DNA of 64,000 nucleotides, from the NCBI GenBank assembly GCA_963829955.1, contig CAWHKS010000022.1:1-64000 (forward strand), read 5' to 3'. Below are positions 34,444-42,277 of the stretch, piece after piece. Position numbers and translations under genes: made by a program. The notes below the pieces were generated by a model, which saw only the letters and a list, made by a program, of their open reading frames with translations, was not told the DNA's origin and ran no database searches. Source of the stretch: DASTFY01 sp963829955. GTDB taxonomy: Bacteria; Actinomycetota; Acidimicrobiia; Acidimicrobiales; Ilumatobacteraceae. How positions within the stretch are numbered: the stretch's first letter is position 1; every line of letters begins with the position of its first letter.

Positions 34444-35355
34444 GTGGGTAAGTCCCGCGCCATGGCCCGACCCATCTGGACCGGTTCGATCTCGTTCGGG
34501 CTGGTCAACGTGCCGGTGCGCGCGTACACCGCCGTCCGCGACCACGACGTGCACTTCCACCAGATCGACAAGGAGAGCGGCGCCCGCGTCCGCAACCGCA
34601 AGGTATCGGAGAAGACGGGCCGCGAGGTCGACTCGGACGACGTCGAGATGGGCTTCGAGGTCCGCAAGGGCCGCTACATCACCTTCGACAAGAAGGAGCT
34701 CGACGAGTTGAAGCCCGAGTCGACCAAGGCCGTCGAGGTCACCGACTTCGTCGAGCTCACCGCCATCGACCCGATCTACTACGAGCGCACCTACTGGTTG
34801 GCGCCGGGGGACGGCGGAGAGAAGGCCTACCAGCTCCTGCTGTCGGCGATGGAAGATCGGGAGCGGGCCGCCATCGGCACGGTCGTGATGCGCAACAAGC
34901 AGTACCTGGCCGCCATCCGGCCGCTCGACGGCGTCCTGGCCATGTCCACCATGCGCTTCGCCGACGAGGTGGTGCCCCGCAAGGACGTGGACGAGCTTCC
35001 ATCGCGGCGGTCCAAGCCGGAGGCCAAGGCGCTGCGCATGGCCACGCAGCTCGTCGACTCGCTGGCCGGCGAGTGGGACCCCCGCCAGTACCACGACACG
35101 TACACCGAGGAGCTGCGCCAGCGCATCAAGGACAAGCAGGCGGGCAAGGAGCTGAGCGTGACGGCGGAGAAGGAGCCCGAGGCGTTGGTCGTGGACTTGA
35201 TGGAGGCCCTCGCCGCCAGCGTCGAGTCGGCCAACGGCCGGCGGCGATCGGCCCGCCGGAGCACCGGCCGGGCGAGCAGCAGCCGGAGCAAGCGCCGCAC
35301 GGCGACGACGGGGAAGAAGAAGGCGCGCTCGGCCCGGCCCCGCAAGTCCGCCTGA
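34444..35355 (+). CDS. ku: Non-homologous end-joining protein Ku
   Basis: 303 residues. The bacterial Ku core begins at ARPIWTGSISFGLVNVPVR and contains HFHQIDKESGARVRNRKVSEKTG, YYERTYWLAPGDGGEKAYQLLL and MRNKQYLAAIRP. The C-terminal 50 residues are Lys/Arg/Ser-rich, a DNA-binding extension seen in many actinobacterial Ku proteins. Ku homodimers ring broken DNA ends and recruit LigD, which is not encoded in this window. The GTG at 34444 is preferred for the GGGGGAG site; ATG 34462 is possible. Confidence 0.93.
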   Translation: MGKSRAMARPIWTGSISFGLVNVPVRAYTAVRDHDVHFHQIDKESGARVRNRKVSEKTGREVDSDDVEMGFEVRKGRYITFDKKELDELKPESTKAVEVTDFVELTAIDPIYYERTYWLAPGDGGEKAYQLLLSAMEDRERAAIGTVVMRNKQYLAAIRPLDGVLAMSTMRFADEVVPRKDVDELPSRRSKPEAKALRMATQLVDSLAGEWDPRQYHDTYTEELRQRIKDKQAGKELSVTAEKEPEALVVDLMEALAASVESANGRRRSARRSTGRASSSRSKRRTATTGKKKARSARPRKSA

Positions 35356-35405
35356 CCCCCACCCCGGCCCGGCGAACGCACTGAGGAGCGGCGGCAGGCA
35401 CCAAC

Positions 35406-35411
35406 TAGCCT
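35406..35411 (+). promoter_or_regulatory. -10 element of hisS-aspS
   Basis: TAGCCT, eight bases, GTG at 35420. Confidence 0.5.
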
Positions 35412-35419
35412 GGCCCATC

Positions 35420-36680
35420 GTGCCCGAGTTCCAGGCCCCGCGTGGCATGGCCGACGTGCTGGCGCCGCAGTCGCAGCGTTGGGCCAGCTTGATCGCCACG
35501 TTCGCGACACACGCCGAGCGAGCCGGGTTCGGTCTGGTCATCACGCCGCTCATCGAGCACCTGGAGGTCTTCCAGCGGGTGGGCGACTCGACGGACATCG
35601 TCCGCAAGGAGATGTACGACTTCGAGGACAAGGGGGGCCGGCGGGTCGCCGTGCGGCCCGAGTTCACCGCCGGCGTCATGCGGGCCTTCGCCGAGCACCG
35701 GCCGCCCGTGCCGTGGAAGGCGTGGACGGCCGGCCCCGCGTTCCGGTACGAGGCGCCCCAGGCGGGCCGGTACCGCCAGCACTTCCAGCTCGACGCCGAG
35801 ATCGTCGGCACCGATGATCCAGACAGCGACGTCGAGATCATCGCCCTCCTCGACGGCTTCCACCGCGCCCTCGGTCTGACCCGGCGCTCGTTGGTCCTCA
35901 ACTCGCTGGGGGACGACGCCACCCGGGCGGCGTTCCTCGCCGCGCTCACCGCGTACCTGACGGATCACCGCGGCGACCTCTCCGAGCAGAGCCGGGAGAC
36001 CCTCGCCATCAACCCCCTCCGCGTGCTCGACTCCCGCCGGCCCGACGACCAGCCAGTCGTAGCCGCCGCGCCCCAGGTGCTGGAGTTCCTGACCGCGGAC
36101 GCCGACGCCCGGTTCGACCGCGTCCAGCACGGGCTCAAGGTGCTGGGTATCGCGTTCGAGATCGATCCCCGTCTCGTCCGGGGGCTCGACTACTACAACC
36201 ACACGTTGTTCGAGTTCCCCTCCCACGCCATCGACGCCGCCCAGAACGCCATCGGCGGAGGTGGGCGCTACGACGGCCTGGTCGAAGCTCTCGGCGGGCC
36301 GGCCGGCACGGGCGGCGTGGGGTTCGGGGCCGGCATCGAGCGGATCCTGCTGGCCTGCGACGCCGAGGGCGTCTGGCCGGCCTCGACGCAGCGCGTCCAC
36401 CGCGTACGTCGTCGACACCGTGGGCGGGAACGAAGCGCTAGCCATCGCCGGCGAGCTGCGCCGAGCCGGCGTCAGCACCGACCGCTCGTTCGACCAGCGC
36501 AGCATGAAGGCCCAGATGAAGGCCGCGGACCGCTCCGGCGCCGACGTGGCCGTGATCATCGGGACGAGCGAGGTCGACGCGGGTGTCGTCACGCTGCGCG
36601 CCCTGCGCGAGGAGCGACCCCAGGAGACGGTGGCCCGCGCCGAACTGGTCGAGACCGTGAGGAAGTGGTTGCCGGCATGA
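35420..36680 (+). pseudogene. hisS: Histidyl-tRNA synthetase, frameshifted
   Basis: Class II synthetase whose coding sequence is 1261 bases long, one base more than a multiple of three. The first 325 or so residues are normal: motif 2 region FRYEAPQAGRYRQHFQLD, the histidine motif RGLDYYNHTLFEF and motif 3 GGVGFGAGIERILLA. After EGVWPAS (about 36390) the frame degenerates, while the anticodon-binding domain AYVVDTVGGNEALAIAGELRRAG...AELVETVRKWLPA continues in the +1 frame to the TGA at 36678. One base less near 36385-36402 would restore a protein of about 419 residues. Sequencing error is the simplest cause, because hisS is essential; a real mutation or programmed slippage are alternatives. 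Confidence 0.88.
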
Positions 36681-38428
36681 CGGGACGTCCCACCAGCATG
36701 CGCACGGACCAGTGCGGCACCCTGCGGGCCGCCGACGCCGGCCGAACCGTCAGCGTCTGCGGCTGGGTGGCCCGCCGGCGGGAGCACGGCGAGCACCTGG
36801 CCTTCCTGGACCTCCGGGACCACACCGGGCTCGTGCAGTGCGTCATCAACCGATCCGTCGACGTGCGCAACGAGTTCGTCGTGCGGATCACCGGCACCGT
36901 CCGGCCGCGGCCCGAGGGCACCCTGAACCCGAACCTACCCACGGGCGAGATCGAGATCGGTGACTGCGAGATCGAGGTCCTGTCAACGGCGGAGCCGCCG
37001 CCGTTCCCGATCGACTCCCGGGCCGACGACGTCGATGAGACGGTCCGCCTGCGCCACCGCTACCTCGACCTGCGGCGTGAGCGGATGCAGCGCAACCTGC
37101 GGCTGCGCTCCACCGTCAACTCGGCCATTCGCCGCGCCATGGAGCGCCAGGGATTCGTCGAGATCGAGACGCCGATGCTCGTGCCCTCCACCCCCGAGGG
37201 CGCACGCGAGTTCCTGGTCCCGTCCCGCCAATCGCCGGGTTCTTTCTACGCGCTGCCCCAGTCGCCGCAGCTGTTCAAGCAGCTGCTCATGGTGGCCGGC
37301 GTGGACCGCTACTTCCAGATCGCCCGCTGCCTGCGGGACGAGGACCTGCGGGCCGACCGGCAGTACGAGTTCATGCAGCTCGACGCCGAGATGAGCTTCG
37401 TGGATCAGGGCGACGTGGTGGCCGCCATCAGCGAGGCCGTGCTCGACGCCGCCGAGGCCGCCACCGGCGAGCGGCCGGCCGAGATCCCCCACATCACCTG
37501 GCACGAGGCCATGGACCGCTACGGCGTGGACAAGCCCGACCTGCGCTTCGGCATGGAGCTGGTGGAGCTCACGGACGTGTTCGCCTCGACCGAGTTCAAG
37601 GCCTTCGCCGGTGCCGGCTCCATCAAGGGCCTTCGCCTGGCAGGAGGCGCCGAGGAGTACGGCCGCAACAAGCTGGACGGCCTCACGGACCGGGCGAAGC
37701 AACTGGGCGCCAAGGGCCTCGTCTGGTTCAAGGTCGCCGAGGAGGGCTCGCTCGAAGGGCCGGTCACGAAGTTCCTGACCGACGCCGAGCAGGCCGCATT
37801 GTCGAGCACCATCGGCGCCGAGCCCGGCGACCTCCTGCTGGTCGTGGCCGACGAGTGGATGACCACGTGCGAGGTGCTCGGCCAGCTCCGCAACGACCTC
37901 GCCCGGCCGCCCGTGCACGAGGGTCCGTACTGCTACGTCTGGGTGGTCGACTTCCCGCTCTTCGTCGGCATCGACGCCACCAGCGGTCGCCCCAAGCCCG
38001 GACACCACCCGTTCACCCGGGTCCATCCGGACGACCTCGACAAGCTGGAGTCGGACCCACTGTCCGTGCGCAGCCGCGCCTACGACCTCGTGCTGAACGG
38101 ATGGGAGCTGGGGTCAGGCTCGATCCGGATCCACGAGCCCGAGTTGCAGCAGCGCATCTTCAGCCTTCTGGGCATCACTCCCGAGGAGGCCGACCGGCGC
38201 TTCGGCTTCTTCCTCAGCCCGTTCCGCTACGGCGCCCCTCCCCACGGCGGGTTCGCGTTCGGCATCGACCGCCTCGTGGCCATCCTGGCCGGCGAGGACA
38301 ACATCCGCGAGATCATCGCCTTCCCCAAGCCGCAGTCGGGGACAGACCCCATGACGGGTGCACCGACCCCCGTCGAGGGGGCACAGCTCGCCGAGTTGGG
38401 CCTGCGCGCCCTGCCGCCGACGAGCTGA
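36677..38428 (+). CDS. aspS: Aspartyl-tRNA synthetase
   Basis: 583 residues of bacterial-type class IIb AspRS. An N-terminal OB-fold anticodon domain (VSVCGWVARRREHGEHLAFLDLRDHTG) is followed by the catalytic core with motif 2 (FQIARCLRDEDLRADRQYEFMQLDAEMSF), the GAD insertion domain (about residues 290-410) and motif 3 (GAPPHGGFAFGIDRLVAIL). It charges tRNA-Asp; whether it also charges tRNA-Asn cannot be decided here. Its ATG overlaps the hisS stop. The gene end forms one arm of a perfect 11-bp hairpin. Confidence 0.95.
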   Translation: MTGRPTSMRTDQCGTLRAADAGRTVSVCGWVARRREHGEHLAFLDLRDHTGLVQCVINRSVDVRNEFVVRITGTVRPRPEGTLNPNLPTGEIEIGDCEIEVLSTAEPPPFPIDSRADDVDETVRLRHRYLDLRRERMQRNLRLRSTVNSAIRRAMERQGFVEIETPMLVPSTPEGAREFLVPSRQSPGSFYALPQSPQLFKQLLMVAGVDRYFQIARCLRDEDLRADRQYEFMQLDAEMSFVDQGDVVAAISEAVLDAAEAATGERPAEIPHITWHEAMDRYGVDKPDLRFGMELVELTDVFASTEFKAFAGAGSIKGLRLAGGAEEYGRNKLDGLTDRAKQLGAKGLVWFKVAEEGSLEGPVTKFLTDAEQAALSSTIGAEPGDLLLVVADEWMTTCEVLGQLRNDLARPPVHEGPYCYVWVVDFPLFVGIDATSGRPKPGHHPFTRVHPDDLDKLESDPLSVRSRAYDLVLNGWELGSGSIRIHEPELQQRIFSLLGITPEEADRRFGFFLSPFRYGAPPHGGFAFGIDRLVAILAGEDNIREIIAFPKPQSGTDPMTGAPTPVEGAQLAELGLRALPPTS

Positions 38429-38439
38429 CGGCAGGGCGC
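38406..38439. terminator. Hairpin spanning the aspS stop codon
   Basis: GCGCCCTGCCG (38406-38416) and CGGCAGGGCGC (38429-38439) form a perfect 11-bp stem around a 12-base loop containing the aspS TGA. It lies between convergent genes and could end transcription in both directions, although a T-run is missing. Confidence 0.6.
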
Positions 38440-38476
38440 CGGGCCGTTCCCCCGGGACCGGATGGGGCGACGGCGA

Positions 38477-40207
38477 TCAGCGAACGGCGCCCAGCGCGTT
38501 CACGATGCCGTGACCATAGAACCCGTTCTTCCAGACCGGGCCGTCGCAGAAGGCCGTCCACTCCTCGGGGCGGCCCTCCGGCACGTAGCTCACCTCGCGG
38601 GGGTTCGGGCACGCGGTGTCGATGGCGGTCTTGCGCATCACCCGCTCCACCTCGCCCGGGTCCAGCGTCAGCCCACCGTGGGCCTTGTCCTTCCTGCCGT
38701 GGGCGCTGACCACCAGAGCCGCCACACCCGCCGCGTGCGGCGACGCCATCGACGTGCCCTGCAGGTACTGCCAGTAGGTGCAGGTGTCAGCGGTCGCGCC
38801 CGCGCACTGGGCGATCACGAAGGGCGTGAGCGATTGACCGGTCGTGGGATCGGCCTCGCCGTTGGCGATGGCGAGGGCTGCCGGGTACGGAGCCAGGATG
38901 AGGTTCTCGACCACGCGGTTCTGCGGCGTCCCGAGGAAGTCGCGGAAGTAGCCGCCGGGAGCGGAGAAGTCCGTCTGCTCGGTTCCGTAGTTGGAGTAGT
39001 CGGCCTTCTTGCCGCTCGGCCCGAGGGCGCTGATCGAGATCACGCCTTCCGCCTCCGTCGGCATGTCGAGGCAGGTGTTGTCCACGGTACGGGTCTTCTC
39101 CGTGCCCACCGGGTAGTCGGGGCTGATCACATCGATCGTCGGGCGTCCCAGGTCGGTGGCCTCGTTGCCCATGGCCGCCACAAGGGTGACCCCGTGCCGA
39201 CGGGCGAAGCGCACCGCCCGCTGCGTGGCCTCGATGATCGTGCGCTGCTCGGCCTGCTCCTCCGGTGAGTCGGCGGGGTTGGCCGCACAGTTGTAGAGCC
39301 ACGGATCGACGAAGAAGCTCATGTTGACGACGTCGATGCCGTTGCGGCCGGCGTAGGTCAGCGCGTCCACCGTGGCCTGCAGGAAGAAGTAGCCCGAATC
39401 CTGACCGGCCCGCAGGTTGACCAGCGTGACGTTGGGAGCCACGCCGCCGATGCCCACGCCGTTCAGCGGCGAGGCCACCGTGCCGGCGACGTGCGTGCCG
39501 TGGCCGTCCTCGTCCACGTCGGCCGCGTCCTCGCAGGAGGCGTCAGGCTCGTCCGCGCAGGGGCCGTCGATGTCCTCGATGTCCGTGGTGAAGTTGCGGC
39601 TCAGCGCGGCGTCGAAGTTCGGCTTGATGTCGGGGTGGTTCCCGTCGATGCCGGTGTCGATGATCCCGACCAGCACGCCCTTCCTGCCGGGGTTGACGCC
39701 GTACGAGCCCTGCGGAGTGGCCTTGATCATCCGCATGTCCCACTGCAGGTCGGCCAGCGGCTCAGCGGCTTGGGCGGCGGCGCGGCTGGCCTGGCGCTGA
39801 CCGCGGGCGGCGGCGCGAGCCTCCGTCTCCTTCTCGATGTCCTCCCACCGGGCCTTGCGGCCGTTCTCGGGCGCCTGACCGATGGCGCGGTTCTCGGCCA
39901 CGCCGGTGACGGCCGTGTTGGCGCTCACCGCGCCGGCGAAGCCCTCGGCCGGCGCCTCCACCGTGAGCAGCCCGACATCGGTGTTGACCGCGGTGACCTG
40001 CCCGCCGGCGGCGACGACCGCCGCTTGGGCCGCGGCCACCGAGGCCTCATTCGTGGCGAGCACCACGTACTCCTTGCGCTCGGCCTCCTGGGTGTTGGCC
40101 GCCGGGATCTGGCCGCGTGCGGCGGCCGGAGAGGCGGGAGCGGCCAGGGCGAGCGAGGCCAGGACGAGGGTCCCGGCCAGCGCGGTGGTGCGGGTACGAG
40201 TGGACAT
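38477..40207 (-). CDS. Secreted S8 (subtilisin-type) serine protease
   Basis: 576 residues. A Sec signal peptide (ALAGTLVLASLALAAPASPAAA) is followed by an inhibitor-I9-like propeptide (EYVVLATNEASVAAAQAAVVAAGGQVTAVNTDVGLLTVEAP) and the subtilisin domain. The catalytic triad is Asp184 (GIIDTGIDGNHPD), His236 (DGHGTHVAG) and Ser486 (GTSMASPHAAG). Four or more Cys in the insertions suggest disulfides. It probably degrades external protein. The start ATG 40207 has GGAAGGAAA upstream. It is divergent from rarA. Confidence 0.93.
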   Translation of the reverse strand: MSTRTRTTALAGTLVLASLALAAPASPAAARGQIPAANTQEAERKEYVVLATNEASVAAAQAAVVAAGGQVTAVNTDVGLLTVEAPAEGFAGAVSANTAVTGVAENRAIGQAPENGRKARWEDIEKETEARAAARGQRQASRAAAQAAEPLADLQWDMRMIKATPQGSYGVNPGRKGVLVGIIDTGIDGNHPDIKPNFDAALSRNFTTDIEDIDGPCADEPDASCEDAADVDEDGHGTHVAGTVASPLNGVGIGGVAPNVTLVNLRAGQDSGYFFLQATVDALTYAGRNGIDVVNMSFFVDPWLYNCAANPADSPEEQAEQRTIIEATQRAVRFARRHGVTLVAAMGNEATDLGRPTIDVISPDYPVGTEKTRTVDNTCLDMPTEAEGVISISALGPSGKKADYSNYGTEQTDFSAPGGYFRDFLGTPQNRVVENLILAPYPAALAIANGEADPTTGQSLTPFVIAQCAGATADTCTYWQYLQGTSMASPHAAGVAALVVSAHGRKDKAHGGLTLDPGEVERVMRKTAIDTACPNPREVSYVPEGRPEEWTAFCDGPVWKNGFYGHGIVNALGAVR

Positions 40208-40257
40208 GCCGTTTCCTTCCGCCGGGGGCAGAGTCGGGGGCACGGTAGTACCGGGAC

Positions 40258-40287
40258 TCGTCCGGCGGGAAGGATCGTTCCGGACGA
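40258..40287. promoter_or_regulatory. Inverted repeat between protease and rarA genes
   Basis: TCGTCCGG (40258-40265), 14 bases, CCGGACGA (40280-40287): a perfect 8-bp dyad with half-sites two helical turns apart, in the divergent promoter region. This is the layout of a dimeric-regulator operator. A second small palindrome CGGTAGTACCG lies at 40243-40253. Confidence 0.4.
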
Positions 40288-40333
40288 ATCGCTCCCGGCA
40301 CGGCCGGTTCGCGCCCAGCGTGGTCGCCGGCGG

Positions 40334-40339
40334 TACCGT
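40334..40339 (+). promoter_or_regulatory. -10 element of rarA
   Basis: TACCGT, seven bases, TTG at 40347. The in-frame GTG at 40338 overlaps the element and cannot be the start if this promoter is used. Confidence 0.4.
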
Positions 40340-40346
40340 GCCGCCG

Positions 40347-41708
40347 TTGCCCGAGGATCTGTTCAGCGTCGCGGTCGAGGAACGCCTCCGCCGGCAGTCC
40401 CCATTGGCGGCGCGCCTGCGGCCCCGCACGCTCGACGACATCGTCGGTCAGGACGAACTGGTGGGCCCGGGCCGCCCGCTGCGCGCGCTCGTGGAGACCG
40501 ATCGGCTCTCCTCGGCGATCTTCTGGGGGCCGCCGGGGACCGGGAAGACGACGCTGGCCCAGGTCGTGGCCGCGACGACGAGCCGGGCGTTCGAACAGCT
40601 CTCCGCGGTGTCGGCCTCGGTCAAGGACGTGCGGGAGATCATCGAGCGGGCGCGGGCCCGACTCGGCGAGCGCGACCAGCGCACGATCCTCTTCCTCGAC
40701 GAGATCCACCGCTTCAACAAGGCGCAGCAAGACGCGCTGTTGCCGAGCGTCGAGGACGGGCTCCTCACGCTCATCGGTGCCACGACCGAGAACCCGTTCT
40801 TCGAGGTCAATCCGCCGCTGCGCAGCCGGTCCACCCTCTTCCGCCTGGAACCGCTCGACCGCGACGCCCTGCGCGTGCTGGCCGAGCGAGGCCTGGACGC
40901 CGAGGGCGCCACTGCCGCGGAGGGAGCGCTCGATCCCCTGGTCGATCGGTCGGCCGGCGACGGGCGGCAGGTGCTCACGTCGCTGGAGGTGGCCGTGGCA
41001 TTGGCCGTGGAGCGGCGAGGCACCCCGCCGGTCGTCACCGTGGAGGACGTCACCGACGCGCTCGGCGTCTCCGCACTCCGCTACGGCCGGGACGACCACT
41101 ACGACGTCATCTCCGCCTTCATCAAGTCGATCCGGGGTTCCGATCCCGACGCCAGCCTCTACTGGCTGGCCCGGATGCTGGAGTCGGGGGAGGACGCCCG
41201 CTTCATCGCCCGCCGGCTCGTGATCCTGGCCAGCGAGGACGTGGGCATGGCCGACCCGCAGGCATTGCTCGTGGCGGTGGCCGCCGCGCAGGCCGTCGAG
41301 CACGTCGGCCTCCCGGAGGCCCAGCTCAACCTGGCGCAGGCCGTCGTCCACCTGGCCACCGCACCCAAGAGCAACCGCACCGCCTTGGGGATCTGGCGCG
41401 CCCGGGAGGACGTGAGGACCGGCCAACTGGGCGAGGTGCCGGCACATCTGCGGGACAGCCACTACCGCGGTGCGGCCAGCCTCGGCCACGGCGAGGGGTA
41501 CGTGTACCCACACGACGACCCGCGGGGTTGGGTGCCCCAGCGCTACGGCCCGCCGGACCTCGACGACCGTTCGTACTACGAGCCGAGCGGCCACGGGCAC
41601 GAAGCCGAGGTCGCCCGCCAGCAGGCCCAACGATCAGAAGGGCGACCGAGAGACCGATCCGCAGGGCGGCTGGAGGAGGACGACCGTTCCCGCCCGGACG
41701 AAGGATGA
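40347..41708 (+). CDS. rarA: Replication-associated recombination protein A (RarA/MgsA)
   Basis: About 453 residues of AAA+ clamp-loader-like ATPase acting at stalled forks. Walker A is WGPPGTGKTTLA, Walker B is ILFLDEIHRFNKAQQDALL, sensor 1 is LIGATTENPFFEVNPPLRSR; the C-terminal tetramerisation domain has DPDASLYWLARMLESGEDARFIARRLVILASEDVG. A charged tail of 40 residues ends the protein. The start is uncertain: TTG 40347 fits the -10 spacing, GTG 40338 would add three residues. Confidence 0.92.
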   Translation: MPEDLFSVAVEERLRRQSPLAARLRPRTLDDIVGQDELVGPGRPLRALVETDRLSSAIFWGPPGTGKTTLAQVVAATTSRAFEQLSAVSASVKDVREIIERARARLGERDQRTILFLDEIHRFNKAQQDALLPSVEDGLLTLIGATTENPFFEVNPPLRSRSTLFRLEPLDRDALRVLAERGLDAEGATAAEGALDPLVDRSAGDGRQVLTSLEVAVALAVERRGTPPVVTVEDVTDALGVSALRYGRDDHYDVISAFIKSIRGSDPDASLYWLARMLESGEDARFIARRLVILASEDVGMADPQALLVAVAAAQAVEHVGLPEAQLNLAQAVVHLATAPKSNRTALGIWRAREDVRTGQLGEVPAHLRDSHYRGAASLGHGEGYVYPHDDPRGWVPQRYGPPDLDDRSYYEPSGHGHEAEVARQQAQRSEGRPRDRSAGRLEEDDRSRPDEG

Positions 41709-41712
41709 GCGG

Positions 41713-41718
41713 TACGGT
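41713..41718 (+). promoter_or_regulatory. -10 element, leaderless start at 41725
   Basis: TACGGT, six bases, ATG at 41725, the start of a 27-codon reading frame. Confidence 0.45.
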
Positions 41719-41724
41719 TTCGAC

Positions 41725-41808
41725 ATGACCGCGTGTGAGTTGGCCATCGTCCTCGAGACGCCGGGGCCGCGGTGCGAGGGAGGTCCCGACATGGTTGTGC
41801 TCCGATGA
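41725..41808 (+). CDS. Possible 27-residue leader or small protein
   Basis: A short frame MTACELAIVLETPGPRCEGG... of 27 residues. It begins exactly where a leaderless mRNA from TACGGT would begin and ends at a TGA that overlaps the ATG of the next gene (ATGA at 41805-41808). This suggests translational coupling, with a leader-peptide or small-protein role. It contains two Cys and no hydrophobic helix. The coding evidence is only positional. Confidence 0.4.
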   Translation: MTACELAIVLETPGPRCEGGPDMVVLR

Positions 41809-42227
41809 TCACGCGGGTGACATGGTTCGTGGCCGGTGCGGCGGCGGGAGCGGCGGGAGCCACGTACACGCGGCGCAAGGTGAAGCGGGTGGCCGACCAG
41901 ATCACACCGGCGAGCGTGGCCCGCTCCGTGGCCGACCGGACGAAGGCCCGCGGACGGGACGTCGTCGACGCGGTGCGTGGCGCGCGACCGGCAATACGTG
42001 TCCGGGAGGTTGAGTTGCCAGCCGAGAGCGAGACCGCGGGCCTTGCGCTCGGTGGGAACGGTCCGGCGCAGATCATCGTGCTGTCCGACGTGCGGCAACT
42101 CGAGCAGCTCGCCAGGGCCGCAACGCGGTCCGACCGAGCGGCGCGTGTGTCGGCCGAGCACCCGTCGGTCGAGCATCGCCCGTCCGACCGGCCCACTGGC
42201 CGGTTGCGGCGCCGCTCCCGCCGCTGA
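41805..42227 (+). CDS. Small single-helix membrane protein before alaS (DUF6167-like)
   Basis: 140 residues: one N-terminal hydrophobic helix (VTWFVAGAAAGAAGATY), then a basic amphipathic stretch RRKVKRVADQITPASVARSVADRTKARGRDVVDAVR, and a variable polar C-terminus ending RRRSRR. Proteins of this layout are commonly encoded directly before alaS in actinobacteria; the function is unknown. It is coupled to the short upstream frame. It ends 50 bases before alaS, which has its own -10 element. Confidence 0.7.
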   Translation: MITRVTWFVAGAAAGAAGATYTRRKVKRVADQITPASVARSVADRTKARGRDVVDAVRGARPAIRVREVELPAESETAGLALGGNGPAQIIVLSDVRQLEQLARAATRSDRAARVSAEHPSVEHRPSDRPTGRLRRRSRR

Positions 42228-42262
42228 GCGGAACCCAGCCGAGAGGGCCGAACCCCCGCCGG

Positions 42263-42268
42263 TAGGCT
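42263..42268 (+). promoter_or_regulatory. -10 element of alaS
   Basis: TAGGCT, nine bases, ATG at 42278. Confidence 0.5.
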
Positions 42269-42277
42269 CACAGGTCC

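Noticed and set aside
34444..35355. Complete NHEJ locus
   Set aside because: Only Ku is present; no LigD or polymerase/ligase gene is adjacent.
35420..38428. Single 1002-codon hisS-aspS fusion gene
   Set aside because: The middle part is Arg-rich nonsense; the true HisRS C-terminal domain is in the +1 frame and aspS has its own overlapping ATG.
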